Source: an uncultured Clostridium sp. (lineage in GTDB: Bacteria > Bacillota_I > Bacilli_A > RF39 > UBA660). Taken from it: a stretch of 64,000 bases of DNA. Location of the stretch: positions 62,001-126,000 of the forward strand of contig CANEGO010000003.1 of NCBI GenBank assembly GCA_947427095.1, written 5' to 3'. The notes beneath the pieces were generated by a model. The model was not told the DNA's origin and did no database searches. It worked only from the letters and a program-made list of their open reading frames with translations. Positions 39,486 to 48,489 of this stretch are shown piece after piece; position 1 is the first letter of the stretch; the number at the start of each line of letters is the position of its first letter. Both the position numbers and the translations under genes were made by a program.

Positions 39486-40337
39486 ATGAAAGAAATAATA
39501 TTAGATACATTATTAGATGCATTAAAATTAATACCATTTTTATTTATTGCATTTTTAATAATGGAATACATAGAACATAAATTTAGTAAGAAAAGTAAAA
39601 ATAAGATAACAAAAGCTGGTAAGTTTGGACCTTTTATTGGTAGCTTATTAGGAGCAGTACCTCAATGTGGTTTTTCCGTTATGGCTACTAATCTTTATGC
39701 TACAAGGATAATAACAATTGGAACACTTATATCGATTTTTTTGTCAACGTCTGATGAAATGCTTCCAATTCTTATATCTAATGGTGCAAAAGCAGGGATA
39801 ATATTTAAAATATTATTAATAAAGGTTTTAATTGGAATTATAGTCGGTTTCATAATAGATTTTCTTTTTAAAAAGAAAAATAAAAATGAAAAAGATTATG
39901 AAATAAAAGACTTTTGTTTGGAACATCACTGTGATTGTAACCATAGTATATTAAAGTCTACGCTTAAACATACGTTTAATATTACATTGTTTATAGCAAT
40001 AGTAACATTTTTGCTTAATATAGGTATGCACTATTTAGGAGAAGAAAACATAGGTAAGTTATTTTTAAAAGACAGCTTCTTTAGTCCGTTTATTTCTTCA
40101 CTAATTGGATTAATACCAAACTGCGCATCGAGTGTTATAATAACTGAATTATATTTAAATGGTGCTTTATCACTTGCATCTTGCATATCAGGCTTACTTA
40201 CTGGTAGTGGAGTTGCTCTATTGGTATTGTTTAAGGTTAATAAAAATAAAAAAGAAAATGGAATCATACTTTTAACTCTATATTTAATCGGGGCCTTATC
40301 AGGTGTTATAATAGAAATTATAGAAATGCTTATATAG
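39486..40337 (+). CDS. putative manganese transporter / arsenic-efflux-like permease
   Basis: Two homologous TM halves FGPFIGSLLGAVPQCGFSVMATNLYATR and SPFISSLIGLIPNCASSVIITELYLNG; cytosolic CLEHHCDCNH. Confidence 0.82.
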   Translation: MKEIILDTLLDALKLIPFLFIAFLIMEYIEHKFSKKSKNKITKAGKFGPFIGSLLGAVPQCGFSVMATNLYATRIITIGTLISIFLSTSDEMLPILISNGAKAGIIFKILLIKVLIGIIVGFIIDFLFKKKNKNEKDYEIKDFCLEHHCDCNHSILKSTLKHTFNITLFIAIVTFLLNIGMHYLGEENIGKLFLKDSFFSPFISSLIGLIPNCASSVIITELYLNGALSLASCISGLLTGSGVALLVLFKVNKNKKENGIILLTLYLIGALSGVIIEIIEMLI

Positions 40338-40377
40338 CTTATAAAATAAAGCAAACGCGAGGAATTGTTGCGTAATA

Positions 40378-40412
40378 AAAGACTAGTTTCTTTACCAAAA
40401 CTAGTCTTTTTT
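40378..40412 (+). terminator. intrinsic terminator
   Basis: AAAGACTAGTTT ... AAACTAGTCTTT TTT. Confidence 0.85.
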
Positions 40413-40439
40413 GATATAATAGAAAAGGAGATGATAAAT

Positions 40440-41966
40440 ATGAAAAAGCCTTTAGTATTATGTATTTTGGATGGATGTGGAATTAGAGAAGAAACGGATG
40501 GCAACGCTTTTAAAAATGCTAACAAACCTACCTTTGATTATCTATGGAAAACATATCCTCATAGTTTACTTGAGGCAAGTGGAAAAAAGGTTGGATTGCC
40601 TAAAGGTCAAATGGGTAATAGTGAAGTAGGTCATATGAATATAGGTGCTGGTAGAATAGTTTATCAGCCACTAGAACTTATCAATAAGTCTATAGAAGAT
40701 AAATCATTTTATAATAATAAGGAAATATTAAAGGTAATTAATCACGTTAAAGAAAATAATTCAAAAATGCATATTATGGGTTTGTTATCAGATGGTGGAG
40801 TACACTCCCACATTAATCATTTAATGGCTATTATCGATATGCTAAAGGAAAATAACGTTGAAGATGTTTGCTATCACTTATTTTTAGACGGAAGAGATGT
40901 CAATCCAAAAAGTGCCAAAGAGTTCATAAAAAGATTAGAAGATAAAATGAACGAAACAGGTATCGGGAAGATTGTTACAATAAGCGGTAGATATTATGCA
41001 ATGGATCGTGATAATAATTATGACAGGGTAAAAAAGGCATACGATGCTATTAGTTATGGAGTTGGTGAAAAATATAATAGTGCAGAAGAATGCATTGATA
41101 AAAATTATAGTGAAGGAATAACTGATGAGTTTGTTGTACCCGCTGTTATAAATGAAGGCTTATTAGAAGATAATGATGGTGTTATAACATTTAACTTTAG
41201 ACCAGATAGGTTAAGAGAACTATTTACGGCATTTACTAATCCAAAAGAAAGCCCAATGGAAACTAAACACTTAAGAAATTTATCGGTACTAACAATGATG
41301 CCAGTTACTAATACCGTATTATGTGATCATGCGTTTAATCATCAGGATCTATCAGAAACCATGGGAATTTATTTATGTGAAAAAGGTTTAAATCAACTTC
41401 GTATTGCTGAAACGGAAAAGTATGCACATGTAACTTACTTTTATGATGGAGGAGTAGAAGAAAATTTCAAGGGAATGAAAAAAATACTTATTCCATCACC
41501 TAAGGTGGCAACTTATGATATGAAACCAGAAATGAGTGCTAAAGAAGTGACCGATACATTACTTAATGAACTAGAAAAAGATTATTATGATGTTGTAATA
41601 CTTAACTATGCTAACGGAGATATGGTTGGCCATACTGGTGATTATGATGCTGCTAAAAAAGCGGTAGAGTTTCTTGATGTTTGTTTAAAAAGAATATATG
41701 ATAAGATAAACGAAAAAGAAGGAACGCTAATAATAACGGCAGATCATGGTAATTGTGATGTTATGTGGGATGAAAATAAAACTCCAGTAACTTCACATAC
41801 TACTAATTTAGTTCCGTTTATAATTACAAGAAAAAATATTAATTTAAAAAATGGTAAATTAGCTGATATAGCACCAACTATGCTTGAACTTTTAAATTTA
41901 GAAAAACCAATTGAGATGACTGGAAATAGTTTAATTGTGAATGATAAAAGTGATGATAATTATTAA
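40440..41966 (+). CDS. gpmI: 2,3-bisphosphoglycerate-independent phosphoglycerate mutase
   Basis: VLCILDGCGIREETDGNAF, GQMGNSEVGHMNIGAGRIVYQ, DGRDVNPKSA, NYANGDMVGHTGDYDAA, TADHGNCD. Confidence 0.97.
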   Translation: MKKPLVLCILDGCGIREETDGNAFKNANKPTFDYLWKTYPHSLLEASGKKVGLPKGQMGNSEVGHMNIGAGRIVYQPLELINKSIEDKSFYNNKEILKVINHVKENNSKMHIMGLLSDGGVHSHINHLMAIIDMLKENNVEDVCYHLFLDGRDVNPKSAKEFIKRLEDKMNETGIGKIVTISGRYYAMDRDNNYDRVKKAYDAISYGVGEKYNSAEECIDKNYSEGITDEFVVPAVINEGLLEDNDGVITFNFRPDRLRELFTAFTNPKESPMETKHLRNLSVLTMMPVTNTVLCDHAFNHQDLSETMGIYLCEKGLNQLRIAETEKYAHVTYFYDGGVEENFKGMKKILIPSPKVATYDMKPEMSAKEVTDTLLNELEKDYYDVVILNYANGDMVGHTGDYDAAKKAVEFLDVCLKRIYDKINEKEGTLIITADHGNCDVMWDENKTPVTSHTTNLVPFIITRKNINLKNGKLADIAPTMLELLNLEKPIEMTGNSLIVNDKSDDNY

Positions 41967-42033
41967 AAAATATGTAAAAACTCTCTAAAATGTAACATTT
42001 TGCAAAAAAAGATCGAAAAAAGTAAAAAAACTA

Positions 42034-42061
42034 TTGCATTTTCTTAAAAATATAGTATCAT
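42034..42061 (+). promoter_or_regulatory. promoter for candidate sRNA
   Basis: TTGCAT (42034-42039), 16-bp spacer, TATCAT (42056-42061). Confidence 0.55.
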
Positions 42062-42067
42062 TAAAAC

Positions 42068-42136
42068 TGGAAGTACAAGTATTTACTTCCCTTATTGCTA
42101 AGGTCGTGCGTACCCACTCGCGGCCTTTTATTTTTT
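42068..42136 (+). ncRNA. candidate small RNA (two hairpins, the second an intrinsic terminator)
   Basis: GGAAGTA-CAAGTATT-TACTTCC hairpin, linker, AAGGTCG...CGGCCTT hairpin, then TTTATTTTTT. No CDS of its own. Confidence 0.6.
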
Positions 42137-42663
42137 AATAAAAAAGAACTTACTTATATTCTTAAGTTCTTTTTTTCTTTTTCTTTTTTAACAGGTTCAT
42201 TTCCTTCAACAAATTTTACAATTCTTTTCTTTTTAGAAGCTTCTTTAATTTTGATTGTTAAAGGACTTCCTGTCATATATATCTTTCTTTTTTATCAATG
42301 TAAGTTTTTTTGCACAAATAATATCTTTTTTTAGTATTTCATCAGTATCACATTTTGATATTATTACTTTTTCTTCCAAATTATTTGTTATTATTGCATC
42401 TGCGTTTGATAGAAAATGTGTTATTTTCATTTTTGTAAATTAAGTCTTTAACTTCTAAATTAAAAAGTGTATTTTCAAATAATCTTCGCCTTCTTCGTTT
42501 AAATTATTTCTCTTTTTAATTCTTTTAGATAAACTTCTAGGCAATTCTTTAATATATGCTAATAACCTTTTTTCTAAAATATCCATATTACGTATACCTT
42601 TCTTATTATAAGTATACTATAAAATCTGAATTATGATATAATTATTTTGGAAGAAGGTATATA

Positions 42664-43509
42664 ATGAAACGTTTTTTAATAATTTTATTTAGTTTTTTGA
42701 TATCATTTCTCATTTGTGTGTTATGTATAAGTTTTTTTGCAAAAAAGATTGTTATTAGTACGCTATCGAAAGAAGTTGTAAAAAAAGAAGTATCGAGTAG
42801 TGTAATAGATACGATAAAAGATTATTATGATGATGTTAGTTATGATACTTTAGAAAAAATAGAAACTAGGGTTGGTAATAGTGAAGAAATCGATATTATT
42901 ACTGAAAAATACTTTGATAATGTAGTTGATACTATTATTAATCAAAAAGAAGTTGTTGTTCCAAGAACTAAGGAAGAAATTATGTCTATAATAAGTGCAA
43001 ATGAAAAATTTTTAAATGAAAATAATATTTATATTTCCGAAATAGAGAAAGAGAAGATAGTAGATAGTTTGACGGAAGATGGAAGGATAGATAGAATTTA
43101 TGAAAATGTTGTAAATAAGGTAAAGTCTAATTTATCAAATGATGAAATTAAGGTTATAAAAATATATGATGGGATTACAACAAGTAGTTTTAGGTGGATA
43201 ATTGTTGGCGTTATTATTATTCTGACTTTATTTATTGCAATGCTAAAAAAATCTTATTACAGATGGACGTATAATCTAGCAATATCATTTTTCTTATCAG
43301 GCATTTTATTATCATTTATAGCCCCTTTGATATCAGAGATGGTTTTAGTACCCTTGTGTCAAAATTTAATTGGAAGGACAGCTGAAATAAACTTAAATTC
43401 TTTAATTAATTTTGGATATTTATGTTTTTGTTTCAGTGCTGTATTCATTATAATATACATTATAGGAAATAAAATAAGCGGATATTATGAAAAAAAACAC
43501 AATTATTAA
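42664..43509 (+). CDS. membrane protein, hypothetical
   Basis: N-terminal TM, extracellular-type middle region, three C-terminal TM segments. Confidence 0.7.
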   Translation: MKRFLIILFSFLISFLICVLCISFFAKKIVISTLSKEVVKKEVSSSVIDTIKDYYDDVSYDTLEKIETRVGNSEEIDIITEKYFDNVVDTIINQKEVVVPRTKEEIMSIISANEKFLNENNIYISEIEKEKIVDSLTEDGRIDRIYENVVNKVKSNLSNDEIKVIKIYDGITTSSFRWIIVGVIIILTLFIAMLKKSYYRWTYNLAISFFLSGILLSFIAPLISEMVLVPLCQNLIGRTAEINLNSLINFGYLCFCFSAVFIIIYIIGNKISGYYEKKHNY

Positions 43510-43526
43510 TAATTGTGTTTTTTTCT
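43494..43526 (+). terminator. intrinsic terminator
   Basis: AAACACAATTATTAATAATTGTGTTTTTTTC. Confidence 0.85.
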
Positions 43527-43711
43527 TTGTTTTACGTACAAGCTCTTGGATATATTAAAAAATATGTAATTGTATCACCAGATTAAAAAGAAGAAGTGTG
43601 TCAGTTATGTTTAACATGTGAGATAGATAGAGAAATAAGTTTAATTTAACTAGATTATTAGTGATACTATAGTAAGTTTATTTGTTCTTAAGCCTGCTGT
43701 TAGAAAAAGTA

Positions 43712-43740
43712 TTGACTTATACTTTATTGTATGTTATTTT
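43712..43740 (+). promoter_or_regulatory. promoter of attenuated operon
   Basis: TTGACT (43712-43717), 17-bp spacer, TGT-TATTTT extended -10 (43735-43740). Confidence 0.65.
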
Positions 43741-43763
43741 TATGACAGTAAACAAAGAAAGGA

Positions 43764-43886
43764 GCGTGATTAATATGAAAATAAGATTTACTAATAAATT
43801 TATACTATGCAAGATTAATCACGTGAATTTTTAAAACCTTAATTCATGTTTATTTAATCTTGCTTAATAAAAAAGCAAGATTTTTT
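43764..43886 (+). promoter_or_regulatory. transcription attenuator with mutually exclusive hairpins
   Basis: A CGTGATTAAT (43765-43774) pairs with B ATTAATCACG (43814-43823); B' GCAAGATTAA (43809-43818) pairs with C TTAATCTTGC (43854-43863); C AATCTTGCTT (43856-43865) pairs with D AAGCAAGATT (43873-43882), followed by T-run 43881-43886. Confidence 0.85.
43775..43834 (+). CDS. putative leader peptide MKIRFTNKFILCKINHVNF
   Basis: 19-codon ORF with AAAGGAG SD, spanning attenuator segment B. Confidence 0.7.
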   Translation: MKIRFTNKFILCKINHVNF

Positions 43887-43911
43887 CTTGCCCTAAGGGA
43901 AGGTGAAAAAC

Positions 43912-44400
43912 ATGAGCAAATTATATTTAATAACAGGCCCAGCAGGAGTCGGAAAGACGGCTATATCAAGAGTACTTGCAAAACATCTTAACAAATCAGT
44001 TTTAATTGAGGGTGATGATATATATCACATGGTTGTATCTAGTTATGTTTCAGCTTGGGAACCTGGTAATCATTTAGATTTATTTTGGAAAAACGTAATT
44101 AGTTTAATTAAAAATAGTTTAGAAAATAGCTATGACGTAGTTTTTAATTATATTATTAATAAGGAAAACTATTTGATGTTAAAAGAAAAGTTTAAAGAGT
44201 ATGAAATTATATTCAAGGTTTTATTAGTAAGTGAAGAAGAATTATTAAGAAGAGATAAATTAAGAGAAGAAGAAAATAGAATGAATGAAAGATGTTTGGT
44301 ATTATTAGATAGTTTTATAAAACAAAATTTTGATAAAGAATTTATTCTAGATTCAACTAATTTAAATATTAAAGAAACTATAGAAAGGATAATTAAATAA
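43912..44400 (+). CDS. P-loop kinase-like NTPase (CPT/AAA_33-like)
   Basis: LYLITGPAGVGKTAISRVLAKHL Walker A; IEGDDIYHMV; SD GGGAAGG. Confidence 0.8.
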   Translation: MSKLYLITGPAGVGKTAISRVLAKHLNKSVLIEGDDIYHMVVSSYVSAWEPGNHLDLFWKNVISLIKNSLENSYDVVFNYIINKENYLMLKEKFKEYEIIFKVLLVSEEELLRRDKLREEENRMNERCLVLLDSFIKQNFDKEFILDSTNLNIKETIERIIK

Positions 44401-44402
44401 AC

Positions 44403-44984
44403 ATGGGAATAAAAGATATAAAAAACGTTAATGAAATCTATACATTCATGGAAGAAAATATTTCGTATGGTTGGATTGGAATTGATGGAGTTAAACATGT
44501 AAATGATATGGATGATTTTAGATTGAAATATAGAACCATGAATTTGCAAGATGTTTTAAGTAATAAGGTTGGTACATGCATAGAACAAGTATTTCTTATG
44601 AAATTACTTTTTGATAAACTTAACATACCATCAAAGATGTTTTGTGCTAGAATGTACGAAGATGAAAACTTTGATGATTTAAACGCTAAAGAAAGGATGC
44701 ATTGTTTCTTATTATATTATATAAATGATAACGTGTATCAAATAGAGCATCCTAACTTTGAAAGAAAAGGTTTTTATGAGTACGAAAGTGAAGAGGATGC
44801 AATAAATAAAATAGTAAAAATATATGAAGATATGATGAGAGATGAGTATAAAAAGAAGAGTTTACCGGAACCTTTAGGAGGTTTTAAAAGGAAAGTAACT
44901 GAATTTTATGAAGTGGAACCGGGATTATCTTATAAAGAATTTAATTTATATGTTAACTCGCTTGATAATAAAAAAGAAATGTAA
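44403..44984 (+). CDS. transglutaminase-like protein
   Basis: LSNKVGTCIEQVFLMKLLFDKLNIPSKMFCAR...MHCFLLYYINDNVYQIEHPN. Confidence 0.75.
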   Translation: MGIKDIKNVNEIYTFMEENISYGWIGIDGVKHVNDMDDFRLKYRTMNLQDVLSNKVGTCIEQVFLMKLLFDKLNIPSKMFCARMYEDENFDDLNAKERMHCFLLYYINDNVYQIEHPNFERKGFYEYESEEDAINKIVKIYEDMMRDEYKKKSLPEPLGGFKRKVTEFYEVEPGLSYKEFNLYVNSLDNKKEM

Positions 44985-45005
44985 AAACTTAAAGGAGGTA
45001 TTTAT

Positions 45006-46757
45006 ATGACCGAAGAAAAAATAGAAAAGAAGAAGAGTTTAAAAGAATTAAAAAACGTATACAAGTTGATTAAAAAGGATAAGGTAAAACTTATAATTGC
45101 TTTTATATGTATCTTTATAAGTTCACTTTTATCGATTACTAATGGTTGGTTACACGGTGAGGTAATAGAATCAATTATTGCTTTAAATATAAGAAAAGCA
45201 TTAATGTTTTTAAGCTTATATTTTATAGCATGTGTATTTTTTGATAACATCTTAGATAATATTGGTGTTATGATTGCAAGCAAGGTCGAATCCAACTTGT
45301 CAAGAAAACTAAGCATTATGGTATATAAGAAGATGCTTAATTTACCAGCCTATGCTTTTGAAGAAAAAACAAGTGGAGAACTTATTAACAGGATAACTTA
45401 CGATACAGAAACATTATCTAATATGTTTAATAGTATAATTCAGGTTTTAATAAACGCACTTGGATGTTTTCTTATTTTAATTTACGTGTTCTTTAATTCT
45501 TGGATAGTAGGACTTGAAATAGTTGTATTTTTGATTATTATATTTTTAATTACAAAGAAATTTAACCCTAAAATTAAACAAATAAATAAAGAATTAAAAG
45601 AGAAAAAAGATGAATTTACCGCTCTTTCTACAGAATCAATTCGTGGCATAAGAGAGATTAAAACTCTTGGTATAAAAGAAAATCTAACTGGAGAAATAAA
45701 AGAATTAAGAAAGTTAATATTTAATAAGGATATTGAAGATATAAACTTGCATAGAAAGTATTCAATGCTTATGTGGACAATAAAATTTACCATGGAATGT
45801 TTAGTTTTTGCAACTTGTTTAATTGAAATATATTATGGAAGATCAACGATTGGATTTTTTATGGCAATGACTTGGTACATATATAAGTTTACTTGGCTTA
45901 TTGATAATTTAACTAGTATGAATAGAATGTATCAAAGATTATTTGTATCACTTAGAAGAATAAATGAAATAATAGATAATACGTTATATCAAGATGATTT
46001 GTTTGGTAACGTAAATTTAAGAAAAACGGTAGGTAATATATCCTTTGATAAAGTAAGTTTTGGTTACCCAAATGAAGATGTTACTTTAAAAGATTTTAGC
46101 GTCTCTTTTGAAACTGGTAAAAAAATAGCAGTAGTTGGAAAATCAGGGCAAGGGAAGTCCACGTTATTTAATTTAATTACAAGAATTTTTGACGTAAATA
46201 AAGGAAATATTTACTTAGATAATATCAACATAAGAGATTTAACGGAAGATTCATTAAGAAAAAATATATCAGTTATAAGACAAGAACCATTCTTGTTTAA
46301 TCGTACGATTAAACAGAATTTTAAAGTCGTAAAACCAAATATTACTTTAAAAGAAATTAAAAAATACTGTAAAATGGCATATTTAGATGAATACATTGAA
46401 ACACTTCCAGATAAATATGACACTAAATTAGGAGAAGGTGGTGTTAATCTATCGGGTGGTCAAAAGCAAAGACTTTCGATTGCAAGAGCACTTGCTAAAG
46501 AAAGTAAAGTAATCTTATTTGATGAAGCAACAAGTGCTCTCGATAACCAGTCTCAAAGCTATATCAAAAAAGTTATTGATGACTTAGTAAAAGACCATAC
46601 CGTAATAATTATTGCACATAGATTATCTACCATAGTTGATTCAGATATAATATACGTTGTAGATAAAGGAAAGATTGCTGCTTTTGGAACCCATAAAGAA
46701 CTACTTGAAACAAGTAAGGTTTATAAAACTTTGTATGAAAACGAGGATAAAAATTAA
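45006..46757 (+). CDS. ABC transporter permease/ATP-binding fusion (multidrug/lipid exporter type)
   Basis: TM domain plus VGKSGQGKSTLF, LSGGQKQRLSIARAL, ILFDEATSALD, IIIAHRLSTI. Confidence 0.95.
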   Translation: MTEEKIEKKKSLKELKNVYKLIKKDKVKLIIAFICIFISSLLSITNGWLHGEVIESIIALNIRKALMFLSLYFIACVFFDNILDNIGVMIASKVESNLSRKLSIMVYKKMLNLPAYAFEEKTSGELINRITYDTETLSNMFNSIIQVLINALGCFLILIYVFFNSWIVGLEIVVFLIIIFLITKKFNPKIKQINKELKEKKDEFTALSTESIRGIREIKTLGIKENLTGEIKELRKLIFNKDIEDINLHRKYSMLMWTIKFTMECLVFATCLIEIYYGRSTIGFFMAMTWYIYKFTWLIDNLTSMNRMYQRLFVSLRRINEIIDNTLYQDDLFGNVNLRKTVGNISFDKVSFGYPNEDVTLKDFSVSFETGKKIAVVGKSGQGKSTLFNLITRIFDVNKGNIYLDNINIRDLTEDSLRKNISVIRQEPFLFNRTIKQNFKVVKPNITLKEIKKYCKMAYLDEYIETLPDKYDTKLGEGGVNLSGGQKQRLSIARALAKESKVILFDEATSALDNQSQSYIKKVIDDLVKDHTVIIIAHRLSTIVDSDIIYVVDKGKIAAFGTHKELLETSKVYKTLYENEDKN

Positions 46758-46815
46758 TCTTTGTTTTTTGTATATTTAACTATTATTTACATAAAATAAA
46801 ATAGAATTAAAATTA

Positions 46816-46857
46816 TTAGCACTCTAACTTGACAAGTGCTAATAAAAGTGTTATAAC
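46816..46857 (+). promoter_or_regulatory. CIRCE-like operator overlapping a promoter
   Basis: TTAGCACTC-N9-AAGTGCTAA (46816-46842), TTGACA (46829-46834), 17-bp spacer, TATAAC (46852-46857). Confidence 0.9.
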
Positions 46858-46882
46858 ATATATTGAAAGGAAGATGATAAAT

Positions 46883-47275
46883 ATGAGTTTAGTTCCAAGA
46901 AATTATTTTGGAGATATCTTTGATGATTTTATGCCTACAGCAAGAGAGGAAAACATGAAGTGTGATATTTATGAAAAGGATGGTAATTATCACATTGAAA
47001 TGGATGTTCCTGGATTTAGTAAGGATGAAATAAAAATCGAAGCTAAAAATGATTATTTAACAATCACCGCTGAAAAATCTACTGATAACAAAGATGAAAG
47101 TGATGATAAAAATTATATTCATCGTGAAAGGACTTATGGTAAATATCAAAGATCATTTTATTTAGGAGATTTGGATCAAGATAAAGTAGAAGCTGAATTC
47201 AATAACGGGGTTCTAAAAGTTATGGTTCCTAAAAAAGATGAAAACCAAAATAAAAAATATATAGAAATAAAGTAA
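46883..47275 (+). CDS. Hsp20/alpha-crystallin family small heat shock protein
   Basis: MKCDIYEKDGNYHIEMDVPGFSKDEIKIEAKNDYLTITAEK...YIHRERTYGKYQRSFYLGD...FNNGVLKVMVPK. Confidence 0.97.
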   Translation: MSLVPRNYFGDIFDDFMPTAREENMKCDIYEKDGNYHIEMDVPGFSKDEIKIEAKNDYLTITAEKSTDNKDESDDKNYIHRERTYGKYQRSFYLGDLDQDKVEAEFNNGVLKVMVPKKDENQNKKYIEIK

Positions 47276-47395
47276 AAGTACCAGCTTTAAGCTGATGCTT
47301 TTATTTTTTTTGATTGATATATTCATTATTTTATGCTAAAATATCTAACCGTAGTATTAAGTAGTAAAAATAAATGAAATAAAAGGGTGATTTTG

Positions 47396-48415
47396 GTGAC
47401 GAAAGAAGAAATAAATATAGAGCAAAAAAAATTGAAAGAAAGAAGGCAGTTTAGGATAGATAATGGCCTTTTAGCAGAAGAATTAGAAAGCATAGAAAAG
47501 AATTTGCATTTACATAAGCCTTTATATCATACAATGAAAACTTTTAATACTTTAAGTTGGTATAAAAAGGACTTCCAAAAAGAGTTCCCCTCATTTTCTG
47601 GTAGACCGGTTATATTTGCTCCTAACCATGTTAGAATGCAGGACATTGCAATAGAAATGGAAGCTATACCTTATCATATGGTTTTATTATCTGGTGATTT
47701 TGAAAACGTACACCCAGATATTTCGGGTAAACTACTAGAAAAAAATGGTATTATATATCTTGATATGAAAGATCCAGAGGATAGAAAAAATATAAAAGTT
47801 ATTATAAATGATATATTAGGTTCTGGCTATAATATGTTATGGTATTATGAGGCTTCTTGGAACCTTTCTGAAAACAAACCTTACTATGATGGGTATAATT
47901 ACATGGTTCAGGCAGCGGTAAATCAAAATGCACTTGTTTTGCCAGTGGCATTTGATTTAATTGATAATGATCGTGTTTTTGGAAAAAGAAAAGCATGCGT
48001 TAAGTTTGGTGAATTAATAGATTATAGAAAAATATATGGTAACAAAATCTTATCTAAAGAGGAAAAAATTGAGGGGCTCGATTTACTTAAAGGACAAATT
48101 GGTAAACTTTTATTTGATATATGGGAAGAACATTCTTATACTAGACGAGATGATTTAGCTCGGAAATATGAAAAAATACTAACACCGAGTGATTATTTTA
48201 CTCCGGATTATAAAATGCCTAGTCCTTTACATTCTTACTGGGATGAGTATATTAAAAGAGCTCTAAAAGAGTGGAAATTTACTGAAAAAGATATAGAAGA
48301 AAAACACTTTGTTGATAAAACTAAAGTGGAGCAGGAAGAGGCTTTTAAACATCTCGACTGTTTGAATTTAAATTCTAATAATGCATTTTTATTATCAAAA
48401 AGAAATCATCATTAA
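47396..48415 (+). CDS. 1-acyl-glycerol-3-phosphate acyltransferase-like protein
   Basis: GRPVIFAPNHVRMQDIAIEM (HxxxxD-like), GIIYLDMKDPEDR, YYEASWNLSENK; GTG start after AAGGGTG. Confidence 0.75.
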   Translation: MTKEEINIEQKKLKERRQFRIDNGLLAEELESIEKNLHLHKPLYHTMKTFNTLSWYKKDFQKEFPSFSGRPVIFAPNHVRMQDIAIEMEAIPYHMVLLSGDFENVHPDISGKLLEKNGIIYLDMKDPEDRKNIKVIINDILGSGYNMLWYYEASWNLSENKPYYDGYNYMVQAAVNQNALVLPVAFDLIDNDRVFGKRKACVKFGELIDYRKIYGNKILSKEEKIEGLDLLKGQIGKLLFDIWEEHSYTRRDDLARKYEKILTPSDYFTPDYKMPSPLHSYWDEYIKRALKEWKFTEKDIEEKHFVDKTKVEQEEAFKHLDCLNLNSNNAFLLSKRNHH

Positions 48416-48489
48416 TATAATGGATGATTTTTTAATTGCTATATTGTTTTTATTTGTGATATACTCTAATTAGATAATATGGAGGAGTT

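Noticed and set aside
31015-40412. Shared GACTAGT core in terminators at 31015 and 40378 as a dispersed repeat family
   Set aside because: Similarity is limited to the 7-bp core; spacing, loops and flanks differ.
41967-42136. Intergenic hairpins after gpmI as simply the gpmI terminator
   Set aside because: They begin ~100 nt after the stop and are preceded by a promoter-like element; kept as sRNA candidate instead, though a terminator role is not excluded.
42095-42443. + strand ORFs 42095-42334 and 42255-42443
   Set aside because: Overlap the sRNA terminator and decayed reverse-strand frames; Phe/Ile-rich shadow composition, no SD.
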